A program made the translations under genes and the position numbers. A DNA stretch of 64,000 bases, from positions 252,501-316,500 of the forward strand of contig JACCIC010000054.1 in NCBI GenBank assembly GCA_018907035.1. The letters are read 5' to 3'. The notes under the pieces are model-generated. The model saw only the letters and a program-made list of their open reading frames with translations. It was not told the origin of the DNA and did not search any database. Positions 1 through 11,790 of this stretch are shown piece by piece. This DNA is from Sycobia sp. Sy_11. Its lineage: Eukaryota > Arthropoda > Insecta > Hymenoptera > Epichrysomallidae. The first letter of the stretch is position 1; every line of letters starts with the position of its first letter.

Positions 1-1360
1 TTGATGGCCTAAACACGTAATTTTTCTTTATGCGAAGAAATATGCATACATTTCGTCCAATACCTACCAGTGCATTCTCGTTAGTGGCGCACTAATAATT
101 GTGTTCTTCCATATTAATAAATAAATAAATGTATATGTAAGTTAATACGACATTATCTACGGACGTTTTTAACGCTCGATAAATTACTAACCGAGTTTTG
201 CACTAAAAATGATTTTTATTTCTGCCAGAATGCCTTTTATTCGTCTCCCTTTCCACGCAGCACGGCGTCGGCAAAGGGACTAAAATAAAACTTATCTCCG
301 CGCGCATAAACTCGCGGTATTCAAATAGGTAAATAAAAATTTTATCGCTCGAACGGACTATGAATTCCGTAATATTAGGAGTGAAATCTACATCTTGTAC
401 GTGCCGTTAGAATGATTCTGATCAATCCCTGCGGACTAAGGTTTTTCACATATCGGACATTTTACGTGTAGAATTTTATTCAATGTATATACATTCTGAA
501 TTGAAAAAAACGACACATAATTATTAACAAGTCTATTAGTCGAGTATGGGATAATAACGTATATTGAATACAGAACACTTTGAGAATAAACAATCTGCCT
601 CTGTTGTATGAATTATTGTTCTAACCTATTGCAGAGCGCCACTAAATTTTACAAGAGCAAGAACGAGACTAAAAGTTCACTAAAAGTTCAAAAAGACCGC
701 TGAGAGGCGCGCTACTTATTTTGTTGCCGATTTATTTTTAAGAATAATTAAAATAAAACGACTGTACCGCCGATTGGCACGTACATTGATCGCTTCAGAC
801 AAAAATAAAAACAAAACAAGATGAGAGTATGTTACAAATTATTTCTCAAAATACCAAAACGATATAAAGTCTATACAGTTTTAATCAGTTTATATATCTG
901 TAAGTACATTTCGCACTATAGGCGTCTGTAGAGCTCGTTTACATGTTTAATTGATGGATTTTCAAAATTAGTATAGTGAAATATCGACTCTTACATCCGT
1001 GACGCTAGTTGGATTTTGAATGAAACGAAAGTGAAATTCTGAAATTTGATCTAGGCAACGATAGAACTCGAAAGGAATTGGATAAAATTGTATATTCCGA
1101 GACGAAATGAAATAAATTAATCTTCGCTTCTCCGTTAAAGTTGTAAAATATCCAATTTTGATTGAATAATGCAGTATCTTCTTCTCGTTGGTCACGGATT
1201 CGTGCACGCGTGGGTCCCCTTAAATTTTTATCTTCTTTAAAATTGAACGCGTATTCTTATTTTATAAACAAGTATCGTACAAGACTATATTATTCTATTA
1301 CTCCTATAACTTTTCGTACAAAAGCTATTGATATTCTGTATGTGTGCTTGAGATTGCGCG
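1..1360. other. AT-rich non-coding stretch
   Basis: Mostly unique AT-rich sequence with several AATAAA words and scattered stops in all frames. The only local repeat is a perfect 11-bp tandem duplication (ACTAAAAGTTC twice) at 668-689. I see no gene, RNA or transposon. Confidence 0.6.
668..689. repeat. Two-copy 11-bp tandem repeat
   Basis: ACTAAAAGTTC occurs twice back to back. It is probably a small replication-slippage duplication. Confidence 0.9.
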
Positions 1361-1368
1361 CGCGGCTC

Positions 1369-1401
1369 TGTGTGTGTGTGTGCGTGTGTGTGTGCGTGTG
1401 T
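1369..1401. repeat. (TG)n microsatellite, interrupted
   Basis: Alternating TG broken by two C substitutions, preceded by a short GCGCGCG run. Such purine-pyrimidine alternation is known to favour Z-DNA. Confidence 0.95.
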
Positions 1402-1613
1402 AAAAAAAACCAAGCTACGATAACGGTACATTAAAATGCATTCGGAATCAAACTTTTTATTTGTAAATAAATGACATTTTCTACACACATATATAAAGTT
1501 TGGTCCGCCATCTTTGCAGTCGAACGCGTATGTATATATAGACGACGAGTTCGGGCAGTTTTGCCGAGGCATTTAACGACCGCAAAATTACATACCGGCG
1601 CCGGCGTACGAAC

Positions 1614-1614
<1 letters not shown>

Positions 1615-1673
<59 letters not shown>
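1615..1673. repeat. (TA)n microsatellite
   Basis: About 59 bp of pure TA. A shorter TA run lies at 1752-1768. Confidence 0.98.
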
Positions 1674-1676
<3 letters not shown>

Positions 1677-1926
1677 GCTACTGCGCATATATACATATAT
1701 GTAAGTATTGACGTGCATAATGCGTGTATGACAGGCAGTAGGGGAATTGCGTATATATATATATATATGTTCGAACTGCTCGGCGCGGGGGAGAGCTTCT
1801 TCGCGAGGGAATACCCGTCGCATCAACTTTTTAACAGGAGTTTATGTACGTATAATTGAGCGTAATTGCGTGTTTGCCGGCCGAAGGATGGCAAGCGAGG
1901 GGGAGAATTGCGAATTTGACGTAGAC

Positions 1927-1950
1927 GGGGGAAGGGGAGAAGGGTGGGGG
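1927..1950 (+). other. G-quadruplex motif
   Basis: Four G-runs of 5, 4, 3 and 5 separated by 1-4 bases satisfy the usual G3+N1-7 pattern on the plus strand. Folding is inferred. Confidence 0.6.
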
Positions 1951-1990
1951 AGAGAAAAATTCAGTAAGTTTCCCAAGGATAGATAATATA

Positions 1991-3180
1991 TGCAAGAAAT
2001 TGAATATACATGTTTCGCTCTGTGAGGATATTATTATAATATACTCTTGACAATTGAGTAAAGAATGACAGCTATCTACTTTAGTACAGCATTAAAATTA
2101 AAAGAGACGAAAGCAGTTTCAAAGTTGTAATTAGGAGAAACTTTAAATACGATTGACTTACGAAATTGCACTGTGAAACGAAATTCGAGATGGAATTATT
2201 TAGTCGTAAATTTTAATTACATTTTATTTTTATATTAACTGAATATAAAATGTATCGATCCGATGAGTAGCCCTTTCATGATAATATAATGCCGCTGAAG
2301 TGGTGTTTAATCTAAAAGTACATTGTCTTCACAAATGAGGTAATTTTTTCTCCTTTTGCTTTCGTTCTATAGATGACGCCAGTACTTAACTTGCGAACAG
2401 TTTACTGAGGTGCAATAAATTCTTGATATATTATACTCCTCTCGCCCACGACCACAATTTACTCATAATCTTCAAATAAAATAATAAGATTAGTTTCCGG
2501 AGGTAATCCGGATTAGGGACAATAATAGAATATATAAGCCAACTGGTATCGTAAGCCTAAACTATCTGACAGATATCTAAACTGAAGGTCAGATGATACT
2601 TTATCTCAACGAAGCTCTACTTATCCTCAAAGATAAATTAACTTTTATCACAATTATATAGAATATGATAAATAGAACTACTTTGTTGTCTACGGAAGAA
2701 TATTGAAAAAATAACATTAATTTCGTAATAATTTTATAATTATTCTTTGTATTCGATTGATCGAAATATTACTACATAATTGAAAAGAAAAATAGTTATA
2801 AAAACGATAGCAATATTAATAATAATCATAATAATAACAATCAAAAGTAAAAAGTAATATACTTCAATTATTTTGGTTTATATAATACAAGTCTCTAGGA
2901 ATGATTAAGATACCATTTCTTCATAAAAGAAACGTCATCGCTCAACGAATAAATATAGATATACAAGAAATATATAGTATTTCATTACAACTACGTACGA
3001 GTAAATTCAATGTATTATCAAGAATACTTCATTGAAAATAATTATCACCTGCGTCGATACGATAAAAAAAAACTAATGGGAAAGCGCGGCCCTAAGGGCA
3101 ATTTGTTTCGATATCCAACTAATGTACCACGTAAACGATCGTTATTATTCCGTAATATTTCGCCGTTCACGCGCCCCGTA
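1991..3180. other. AT-rich non-coding stretch
   Basis: Unique AT-rich sequence with many stops in all frames. At 2343-2372 there is a strong pyrimidine tract ending in TAG, described separately. Confidence 0.6.
2343..2419 (+). other. Possible 3' splice site followed by AATAAA
   Basis: A tract of about 28 bases that is nearly all pyrimidine ends in TATAG at 2372. The next bases give a 12-codon frame starting at an ATG (2373) and ending in TGA, and AATAAA follows at 2414-2419. This looks like an intron end plus a tiny terminal exon, but each element is expected by chance in 64 kb and no upstream exon is visible. Confidence 0.12.
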
Positions 3181-3261
3181 CCGACGCGACGTGCCGGACG
3201 GGCCGGGTAGCGCGCTAAATCGGATTAAAAAGGATTCATCCGAAAGCCAGCGCTGTCTATA

Positions 3262-3264
<3 letters not shown>

Positions 3265-3309
<45 letters not shown>
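3265..3309. repeat. (TA)n microsatellite
   Basis: About 45 bp of TA, continuing into degenerate TATG and TGCATG words to about 3352. Confidence 0.97.
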
Positions 3310-3312
<3 letters not shown>

Positions 3313-3619
3313 TGCATGTATATATGCATGTATATATGTATGTATGTATAGGAAGATATTGAAATACGAACGTGCTTAAATCTGCAAAACCGCATATAAT
3401 AAAGTGTATAACACTGATATGCGCGCGCGATACCGACTTCGTGAGATTCTAGCTGCGGCTGCATTTCTTCAAACTGGTGTAAAACGATACTCTTTATCTG
3501 GGAATTTGTGCGAACGACTTCTCTGCCGGTGGTACATTAGATTCGACGCTATCGTATTAACTGTCGCAGAAGACTGAGTTTGCGATACTTTTCATGCTCG
3601 ATGCTATGCTCGAGTTATT

Positions 3620-3656
3620 ATTTTTTTTTTCCTTTTCTTTTTTTTTTTTTCTCCTC
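3620..3656. repeat. Poly-T/C tract
   Basis: Two T-runs of ten or more joined by CC and C on the plus strand. If transcribed it could mimic a polypyrimidine tract, but no AG acceptor with a following frame is visible. Confidence 0.9.
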
Positions 3657-3660
3657 AACG

Positions 3661-4552
3661 CAACACCGCGATAGAATCGCGTGTACGTGCAACGAGGTAT
3701 GTTCTACGAAGACTGACTAGTAATTCGTAACGAATCTGTATTATTTAGTAACTGAATAAGGGTCGCTGGAACGACTGATATATCTCTACGGCAGTAAAAA
3801 GTCTGTTTTGTGCCAGGAAGAAAAAAGGGCATTAAAAAAAGAAATAATAATAATAACGACGTTTTAAGGGTTTTCAGCACTGTAACGGTCTATAGTAATG
3901 ACGGTCTTTTATCAATCCATTCTGTTTGCGCGGAAGAACGGCTAATAGAACGATATCATTTACGAATGTTATGTATAATGTATGTAAGTAAACAGATACA
4001 ATTTTCGTTTAAAAATCATCGAAAAATGGTCGCTTCAGAGCCCATTTCACGATAAACCATTTATTAACCTGAAACAAATGAAAACTTCACTTAATCTACA
4101 GATATGCGCATAAAGAATCGTGCGGCAAATATTAAAAATATTCATTCTCGATTAATCGAATAAATTTATTCAATGGCGCTTCGAATAACCGGTATGTATT
4201 TGTTTTAAAGAATCTTTATATCGAGTAAATTATTGAAAATTATCCACGTAATCCTCTTCAAAATGTAATATTAAACGTCTATCGAAAATTTCAAATAAAA
4301 AATGTTTTAATACGAGCTACGTGTGAAATAGAAATACAAATTCTACTATTAAACATTTTCAATTTCATTGCGCAACATTTTGTTGCTCGAGCGTGCCTCT
4401 TTTTTTAATGAGGTCTGTAATGAAAATTACTAATGAAAATTAAAACTTTCACGAGGACTGGTGTGAATGAGAGTATTTTTCATATTCTTATTTATATATA
4501 CACACACACCAGTATACTTAGCAAATAAATATTACACATATGTTTTGATTTT

Positions 4553-4615
<63 letters not shown>

Positions 4616-4780
4616 AAAAGTAATATATCGTGACCTAATGGCAAATGCACGGAATCTCATTTCTATGTAACCGTAACGATAGAAATGCTCTTAATCGGCA
4701 TTTTGAGAATGTAAATAAATCGGTATGGTGACGAAGTGGCAATGCAGACGCCAACGGTATAGATGCGGTAATGCTGAAAT
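3661..4780. other. AT-rich non-coding stretch
   Basis: Unique AT-rich sequence with a short (AC)n at 4500-4508 and a (TA)n array. No recognisable gene. Confidence 0.6.
4553..4608. repeat. (TA)n microsatellite
   Basis: About 56 bp of alternating AT, close downstream of the short CACACA run. Confidence 0.98.
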
Positions 4781-5110
4781 AATATATTGACAAAACAGTC
4801 GAAGCGTGGAGCGAAACCGATGCTCTCGCGCTTCTTGACCGTGCCGCTGGTCGTATCGATTGGCAATATACGCGCACCTTCGCTCATCAATAAGACCGAG
4901 GAGCGGAGCGCGAAGAGTCGGCTAAAAGGGGCAAGAGGGACACTTATCCAAGGCAGGCGGAGAATTCTATTTGTCGCCGTCACGCCTCGTCGCAGCCTTC
5001 GATACATTGATGCGCCGACGTTACCCGGCTGGGCGATTGCGTAGCCTCGCGTAAGACACGGTCGGATTCGTTATCGCGCGCGCAAAGCAATTACGCGAGA
5101 AGATTCTCAA
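4781..5110. other. Short CpG-rich island
   Basis: About 330 bp that is clearly richer in GC and CpG than both flanks and has no microsatellite. Frames are open on both strands for 80-114 codons, but nothing is recognisable. It may be an unmethylated regulatory segment; this is inference. Confidence 0.4.
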
Positions 5111-6090
5111 TCTCTTTCCGCGTGTTGACTTGGCCATCTGATAAATTTTTGTAAAAATTGTCCGCGCCTCCGTGCGTTTGTTATAATTTGGCGACTTTTT
5201 TTAAATTATGCGTAATTAAGATAAATCGCTTCGATGGAATACTTCGCATGTGTTGGTTTCTTTCATATATTAATATACGTAGATATACGTTTAAGCTTAA
5301 GGGACTATTACAATAGTCTAATTTCTAATAAGCGAACTTATCCACATACATATTTAAGTAGAAAATCATGTTCACTTACAGATAATTGTTAGTTTGCACG
5401 TAAGCTTATGACCAATGATAGTTAAGATCGAAAATTAATAGAATTTTTATCTGTGTATATTTAGAGTGAAAGCCTCATTGTAATCCGGAAAATTTTAATG
5501 ATAAATCTTTCTTTTGAAAATGCATACAGGTATATATTTGTATAGATATAACAAATTCAAATAAATGCTCTTTCACATTTGTATAGCAATGCTGACTCTG
5601 TAAGCAGTTGGACCTCTGAGTGATGAAATGCTCTCCTCGCACGTGTTAGCAGATTAGATACACAGTAGAGATCGATATACATGCCTTTCAATCTTATCGA
5701 TCCAGGCAGCGTGAACATTCAGGTACAACAACAAAAAAAAAAAAGAAACATTTTCCACGTACACAATACTCTTTGGCTCGTAACATATTTTACCGGGTGC
5801 AAAGCCTTTCTGTCATGCCGTAAGATAATGAAAAATGGATTTTTTTCCGTTGAAATTTTTATCCCCGAAAAAATCGTGAAAATTAGCACGTTCCTCGTAA
5901 CGGTCTGTTTGACTTTGAAAGTAGGAATTAATCAGCGAAAAATAAAACAGGGTACTCAGGCCAACTTTCCACCTTTGTATATAAAGCTAATTGAATTCAT
6001 TCATAATTAACGAGCGCCTCCGTAATCATCATCTACGTCTAAATAACGACGCTTACAACCAATCGCAAGATATCGCAAACTAATCACGCG

Positions 6091-6095
<5 letters not shown>
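5111..6095. other. AT-rich non-coding stretch
   Basis: Unique sequence. Positions 5261-5287 nearly match 14641-14666. An A-run lies at 5732-5743. No gene is recognisable. Confidence 0.6.
5261..5287. repeat. Dispersed near-identical 27-mer, copy 1
   Basis: Begins TTTCATAT and contains TAATATACGTAGATATA. It differs from the segment at 14641 by one substitution and one indel. It could be a trace of a small mobile element or a chance match in AT-rich DNA. Confidence 0.5.

Positions 6096-6156
<61 letters not shown>
6096..6156. repeat. (TA)n microsatellite
   Basis: About 61 bp of pure TA, one of the longest arrays here, at the sharp border between AT-rich and CpG-rich DNA. Confidence 0.98.
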
Positions 6157-6157
<1 letters not shown>

Positions 6158-6294
6158 TCACGCCGTCCTTTAAATTTATTCGCACGCCTCGCGCAGCGAC
6201 GAGCGACGGTCGACCCGCGCATCGGCCGCACGTTTTCGAAGGATCGCGCCACGCGAGCCAGTTCCGCGAGCCATTGCACATCGCATCGGCCGGC

Positions 6295-6308
6295 GGGGGG
6301 GGGGGGGG
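6295..6308. repeat. Poly-G run
   Basis: Fourteen consecutive G on the plus strand inside CpG-rich DNA. Confidence 0.95.
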
Positions 6309-6464
6309 CAGCCGATGCAGCGGTTTCTCGCGGCAAGCTGGAGAGGGCGAAAACGAAGAAAAGGAAAAAAGTAAAGGAGTCGAGAGAGCAGGAGGATCGG
6401 ACGTAGACGGGGGTGGGGGGCCGCGAGCGAGAGTTTAATATCGTATGATATAAATAATCCGCAT

Positions 6465-6481
6465 GCGGCGGCGGCGGCGGC
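6465..6481. repeat. (GGC)n trinucleotide repeat
   Basis: Five to six GGC units. The alanine or arginine runs it encodes are not evidence for a protein. Confidence 0.95.
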
Positions 6482-6848
6482 TCCGTGCACGGCTACTGTG
6501 TCCAATCAAATTATTACACGCGGCAGGGTTAAAGCCGGCGTCCAGTCGCGGATCATTACCAGGCGGCGCGGCGCGGCGTTTCGCCGACTCAGCGAGGAGG
6601 CGCACGCGCGCCCGAGCGCGGGCACGTTACTTTTATCTTTGCGCGCGCCCGCTTATTTTCGTACGCTCGCCCAGCCTCTCCCTCTCCTTTGCACTCCATC
6701 CCCGATATATAGACGCTTGTGGGAATGTGTATTAAAAGATTTTTCTGGCTCTCATTGCCCGTGCGTAATTTACTGTTTTGCCCTTTTTCTCGGCGCGCGG
6801 CTACTGATTTTTTTTTATCGCGCCCCCCCCCCGCCCTTCTATACACCC

Positions 6849-6850
<2 letters not shown>

Positions 6851-6879
<29 letters not shown>
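6851..6879. repeat. (CTT)n trinucleotide repeat
   Basis: About nine to ten CTT units, the source of serine or lysine runs in overlapping frames. Confidence 0.97.
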
Positions 6880-7480
6880 TCCCTTCTTCGTCTTTCTCGC
6901 CCGCTGCTCCGTCTTGCCTATATTATCCTCGGCCGGAGCTGCAACCGCCCGTCGAGCCGGAGTGCCACGGTATAAGTGTGCAGTATAGCGACAGCGACAC
7001 AGAGCCGGCAGCGGCTGCGCGCGCGGCCCGTTTAATGGGGGATTACTTTGAAGTGGAGGAGGAAAGGAGAAAAGAAAAAGATCATTAAGCGAATGCGCTC
7101 GCTGGCGCGCGAGGGTACGGGAATGGCTGGAACTAATTACGGGGTGAGAGGTAGCTGCTGCGAGAATGCGCGCGGCATTATACCGTAGTTTTCGCGATTT
7201 TTTTATAATCATAATAATACCAATACTAATCGAGCGGACGCGCGCGTACGACTCAAAAGTAGCATAGATGATCGCGCCGCCGTCGAACTGCTGCTAATGC
7301 GGCGTAAAGTAACGCCGGCGCCGATCGATCGTCGTGGCGCGCTTACGGGAAAATGCTCGATGTATAAGATGGTAATAATAGTGGACGCCGATTTTACCGA
7401 AGTGTAACGGTCGCGCGGACTGTTGCTTATCTAGTGCAAACATGTGTGGGACGGGACTACCGTGTAAAACGTCCCAAGTG

Positions 7481-8130
7481 GATCGTCGGCTTTGAGGACG
7501 TACTCCGGCATTCCTTGCATGAATATATTTTAATTAGTGGATGATCGATGGGTTCTTTTTTCTTTTTTTCAACGATTTGCTTTACACTGCTGGGCCAACT
7601 TAAAGACTCTGTATATATACCCCATGTATCTCATTAAACGTTTTAAAAATAGTCAATTGAACCTCAGTAACGTTTGACTAAAGCATTCCTCATATAAGTC
7701 CGGTCGTTCGTTAAAAATTCAAGTGCACTCAGTAATTAAAAATTCTTTTTTTGGCTCAAGATTTTTTTGTACATAAACTTATTGCACTTTAAGTAAAATT
7801 CACGTGGAAAGTGACGAAAATATAATAATAGGGACATTTTGCCCGCTCATTAGTATCCGGGTGAGTGTAGTATTCGGCCTTAACCGAAATAATTATTAAA
7901 ATGAGCATTCGGTGACTTTACAAAAATATCTATAATTTTCTTTTTCCGTTCCATTAAAGTCACTTTCATTTTTGCAAGCAACTCTTCACAACGTCGACAT
8001 TTCAAAATCCAAATCCATAATTTCGAGCTTACGAAATTACTCGCTCATTTTAAGAATTGCGCAAATCCAATTATTATACAACGAACTCGTTCGAGAGCCA
8101 ATCAAAATCCAACCGCTCCGTGCTCCTAAT
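7481..8130. other. AT-rich non-coding stretch
   Basis: Unique sequence. A small imperfect inverted repeat is visible (GTGACTTTA near 7912, TAAAGTCAC near 7956). No gene is recognisable. Confidence 0.55.
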
Positions 8131-8746
8131 GCCGCTCTCGGCTTCATCGACGTCGTTAAATTTAACAAAGTGCATAATAAAGGAGGCCGCCGGATACGGG
8201 AAGGACTAACCGAATTCTTATGGAAAGCGCACCCGTCATTAACCCCCCTCCCCTTCCGCCAACGTGCCCGCCCAAATAATTTAAAGACGCATCGATATAA
8301 TGGCCCTTCACCGCTCTCGCCAAGGTATTCCGTCATCGTCCTGTCCTTCCCTTCTCCGACCCCTGCCCTCTTATCCCCGCGACTGTCTCTCTGTCTTTGT
8401 GCCACACACTCTCTCTCTCTCTCGCTCGCTGTCGAGTCCGCACGTAGGGCGACAATAATAACTCTCAGATCTGGCGGTCGGTGTCTTCGTCGCTCCGGAC
8501 GGCGACAAAGCGAAATCCAGTCGAGCGCTCCTCCGCGAAGAGGCAAAATTATCCCCCATAATATATATATATATACAGCAGCGCGCGATATTCGAGCGTG
8601 GAACGCTTGATTTATCTCGCCTTGAACCGATAAATCGAGGAGAGCTTAATTGCGATCCCCGCCAAGTTGTTTGTTATATATAATATATACCTGATGCGGT
8701 AGTTCCTCGTAATTAGAAAATCAATTCGCCACTCGTGGTCTTCGTG

Positions 8747-8752
<6 letters not shown>

Positions 8753-8812
<60 letters not shown>
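8753..8812. repeat. (TA)n microsatellite
   Basis: About 60 bp of TA, followed 30 bp later by a (CT)n array. Confidence 0.98.
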
Positions 8813-8814
<2 letters not shown>

Positions 8815-8840
8815 TATCCCTGTATGTATTGTATTCGTGC

Positions 8841-8841
<1 letters not shown>

Positions 8842-8872
<31 letters not shown>
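8842..8872. repeat. (CT)n microsatellite
   Basis: About 15 CT units followed by GTGGGTGTGTG words. Confidence 0.97.
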
Positions 8873-8874
<2 letters not shown>

Positions 8875-9135
8875 GTGGGTGTGTGTGGGTGTACTTATAC
8901 CCCTATGCCTCTGTACTGTGCACGGAATAAACGTTCAACTAGCTCGGTCGTCACATAGAGAACTCCTGTAGGGCAGGAGCGAGAGACGCGCTGGAGAAGT
9001 AAGGACGATTGCAGAACGTTGGAGGCAAAACGCCAACGGGGGGATGGAGTTAGGGGACTTGCGGTGATAAAGAGAGGGAAATGGGGGGCGTCGAAAGCTC
9101 CCCCGCTGCGAGCTTCCTGTTCAGCTATATTCATC

Positions 9136-9137
<2 letters not shown>

Positions 9138-9187
<50 letters not shown>
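9138..9187. repeat. (TA)n microsatellite
   Basis: About 50 bp of TA between CpG-rich flanks. Confidence 0.98.
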
Positions 9188-9189
<2 letters not shown>

Positions 9190-9360
9190 CTTCGTATTAG
9201 GTGGCGAGTAGATAATGTCGATAACGCGAGCGAATGCAAACGCGCGCCTGCACGAGGGGCTATAACGTAAATTGCGAGTTGGCTTTGTTCAACTACCAGC
9301 TTAGACGTAGAGGTTCGTCGACCTTCCTCGCGGTAACTCTTTCGTTCTCTCTGCCTCCCA

Positions 9361-9365
<5 letters not shown>

Positions 9366-9415
<50 letters not shown>
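9366..9415. repeat. (CT)n microsatellite
   Basis: About 25 CT units. It faces a (GA)-rich tract at 9742-9798, so the two arms could pair in RNA or single-stranded DNA. Confidence 0.98.
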
Positions 9416-9417
<2 letters not shown>

Positions 9418-9566
9418 CCACTCTCTTTGTCTTACTCTGCTCCATCGGGAAGAAGAAGAGAGAGAGAGAGACGTGTAGAAGAATTCGAAAGCCTGTTTCT
9501 TCGCGTACAGTTCGCCGAGGCCAATTCGCGCAGTTGCGCGGTCCCCGCTCGGCTCCCGCGTGTCGC

Positions 9567-9584
9567 GTCGTCGTCGTCGTCGTC
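9567..9584. repeat. (TCG)n trinucleotide repeat
   Basis: Six TCG units next to a (GAAGA)-type run at 9451-9471. Confidence 0.95.
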
Positions 9585-9741
9585 TTGATGCTCGTCTTCG
9601 TCACAAGCTCGTATATACCGTTGCCTCATTCTCCTCTGACTGCGATGGATCGCGCGCTGGAACGTATAGAGCGCGGCGGTTCGCGCGGCCCGTTGCACCG
9701 CCACCACCGTGCTGTCGGTTATTCCGCAGATTTGCGGGTGC

Positions 9742-9798
9742 GAGAGAGAGAGAGTGAGAGAGAGAGAGACAGAGACAGAAGGGGAGAGAGAGAGAGAA
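9742..9798. repeat. (GA)n microsatellite, interrupted
   Basis: GA repeats with T, C and G interruptions, continuing into purine-rich DNA to about 9900. Confidence 0.95.
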
Positions 9799-10045
9799 CA
9801 GGAAAGAAAGAGAGGGAGGAAAACGGAGAGAGAAAAAGCAAGAAAGTTTAGGAGGTATCGAAGTGAGAGTAAGGAAGGAAAGAAGTCTGAAAGTAGTAGG
9901 GAGCTGTTTTATATATTAGGGTCGATCTACAATGGGCGGGTTTTCAATGGCCAGAGCGGGGTAGGGAGGCGGTAAACGATTTCCTGCGACGCATTTTCGA
10001 TTTCACTATAATACTCTCCTCGCTACTATTATTCGACAACTAGAA

Positions 10046-10048
<3 letters not shown>

Positions 10049-10092
<44 letters not shown>
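10049..10092. repeat. (TA)n microsatellite
   Basis: About 44 bp of TA, 50 bp upstream of a (CT)n array. Confidence 0.98.
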
Positions 10093-10093
<1 letters not shown>

Positions 10094-10139
10094 TTACGGG
10101 TTGCAATGTCGCCCGTATACCCAATCGTTCCCTTTCGCT

Positions 10140-10142
<3 letters not shown>

Positions 10143-10195
<53 letters not shown>

Positions 10196-10245
10196 CTTTC
10201 TCTCTCTCTCCCTCTCCCTCTATCTTTCCTTCCTCTCTCTCCTAC
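10143..10245. repeat. (CT)n microsatellite, degenerating 3'
   Basis: Pure CT for about 40 bp, then broken by CTTT and CCCT words: an old array decaying from one side. Confidence 0.96.
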
Positions 10246-10346
10246 TTTTATTGGAGCGACTCCAATTTTGGAAAGTATCGCGCGAAGTCTCGCAAATTTT
10301 TAGCGGGCCGGAATTATGTTACTGCCTTATAGCAGCCCGAGTAAGA

Positions 10347-10348
<2 letters not shown>

Positions 10349-10389
<41 letters not shown>
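10349..10389. repeat. (TA)n microsatellite
   Basis: About 41 bp of TA. Confidence 0.98.
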
Positions 10390-10395
<6 letters not shown>

Positions 10396-11448
10396 CTTAT
10401 TTATATAGCCCTATTGTCAAAGGTAAAGAGGGAGAAGATAAGGATATCTTATAATGCTGCAGGAACTAGTTTTCCGAGAGAGCGTTAAGGCGACCGGAAT
10501 TATTATATGGGAAGGCGTGAAAATACGCGGACAGTTTAAAGGAGGATGTAGGAGTTCACTTACAATGAAATTCTCTGTATGTGTATGGATATGAGGGCGT
10601 TATTGCAATTGCTATACGGCCCGACATTTCAGTACTAAATTTTTGTTCTCGTTGCCCAGCCTAATGCGACTTAATTTTTCTATTTGTGCGTTATTCATAC
10701 TGAATTGTGCGCTATATGAAATTTAAAAACGTATGGATGAATGTCCACTTGTTTAAAGTCAATGTTCACTTATACGAGAGTTGAAAAGCTCAGATTCTTA
10801 AATTATATATATATTGCATTATCACAAAAGTCAAAAGTTCCCTTAACGAATAAGTGAGGAATTATATGTGAAGGAAGTTAGGAAATTTGACTCATTAGAT
10901 AAGTATGTGTGTGGGCTGCAAAGAATAAAAAGTCGATAAAAGACACTTGAAGCTGAATGTCGAGTGTGTCGATTCTGTGCTTTAGATGAACAATTGAGGC
11001 ATTTTATTCTGAGATAATATTAGAAATACACGGCGCCTAGTGGGCGATGAAAGAATTCCTCGAGAGTATAAAATCCATTGCCATATGGAATAAGTAAAAA
11101 TTTTAATTTTAGATGGTTTTTCTAAGGTATTCATAATAAAATTTCGAAATAATTAATAAAGAAGTATATATGCCTTTATCGTAGAATGAAATCAAGTGAA
11201 ATTACTGAATAACTTCAAAATTTCAACGATTCGATTTTAGAGAATATCTAATTTGATTAATTTCTCTTGCATCCAATCCCATTGAATCATTTATAGTAAT
11301 ACAATAAATAATGGAAGGTATAATCGAATACAATCGGTATCTTAAACACGAATTGCGAATGGCTTCTAAATTTATAGCGATTTAATCGAGATTGCAAGCG
11401 GCGGCTCCGCTCCCGATTAAACTTAATTATATCGATGAATTTGATTAT

Positions 11449-11452
<4 letters not shown>

Positions 11453-11502
<50 letters not shown>
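11453..11502. repeat. (TA)n microsatellite
   Basis: About 50 bp of TA. Confidence 0.98.
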
Positions 11503-11504
<2 letters not shown>

Positions 11505-11728
11505 CGAATTCACCGTGGCACGTCGCTCACAATTCCAGAATTTGAAACGATCAAGTTTGGTATTGACAAATTTCAAATATTCAAAAGGCGTCCTTTACGG
11601 CTATTTGGGACGAAACACGAATGGAAGTCAAAAACGAATGGTCATGGTTATATAAATAACATAAGAACTCGTGCAAATAGCAATTCGCGTATATGTCTTG
11701 TTGTACATAAGTCATACGACTTAGTGCA

Positions 11729-11729
<1 letters not shown>

Positions 11730-11784
<55 letters not shown>

Positions 11785-11790
11785 GTATAT
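11730..11790. repeat. (TA)n-(TATG)n compound microsatellite
   Basis: TA to about 11772, then four to five TATG units. Confidence 0.97.

Larger units (their letters stand above)
1361..1990. other. Microsatellite cluster with CpG-rich flanks
   Basis: Holds an interrupted (TG)n tract, a long (TA)n array, a short (TA)n array and a G-rich tail. Open frames here only translate the repeats. Confidence 0.7.
3181..3660. other. Repeat cluster: (TA)n, TATG words and poly-pyrimidine
   Basis: Contains a (TA)n array, a degenerate TATG/TGCA stretch to about 3352 and a T-rich tract at 3620-3656. Nothing coding is apparent. Confidence 0.7.
6157..7480. other. CpG-rich, repeat-dense block
   Basis: Dense CpG with a G-run, (GGC)n, a purine-rich stretch (about 6335-6425) and (CTT)n. 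Long overlapping frames on both strands translate as Arg/Pro/Ser-rich low-complexity strings, which argues against a real gene. The unmethylated-CpG character could mark regulatory DNA. Confidence 0.6.
8131..9990. other. CpG-rich block with (TA)n, (CT)n and (GA)n arrays
   Basis: Pyrimidine-rich around 8330-8425, then (TA)n, (CT)n, a second (TA)n, a long (CT)n, (TCG)n and a purine-rich end. All long frames cross these repeats. Confidence 0.65.
9991..10480. other. Microsatellite cluster
   Basis: (TA)n, then (CT)n, then (TA)n within 350 bp, with little unique sequence between them. Confidence 0.75.

Noticed and set aside
555..572. ACGTATATTGAATACAG, reminiscent of iab-4
   Set aside because: Several mismatches to a microRNA that is normally perfectly conserved, and no matching second arm.
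7972..8610. 212-codon plus-strand frame
   Set aside because: It starts at TTG and runs through a CT array and a TA run. The opposite strand is open too.
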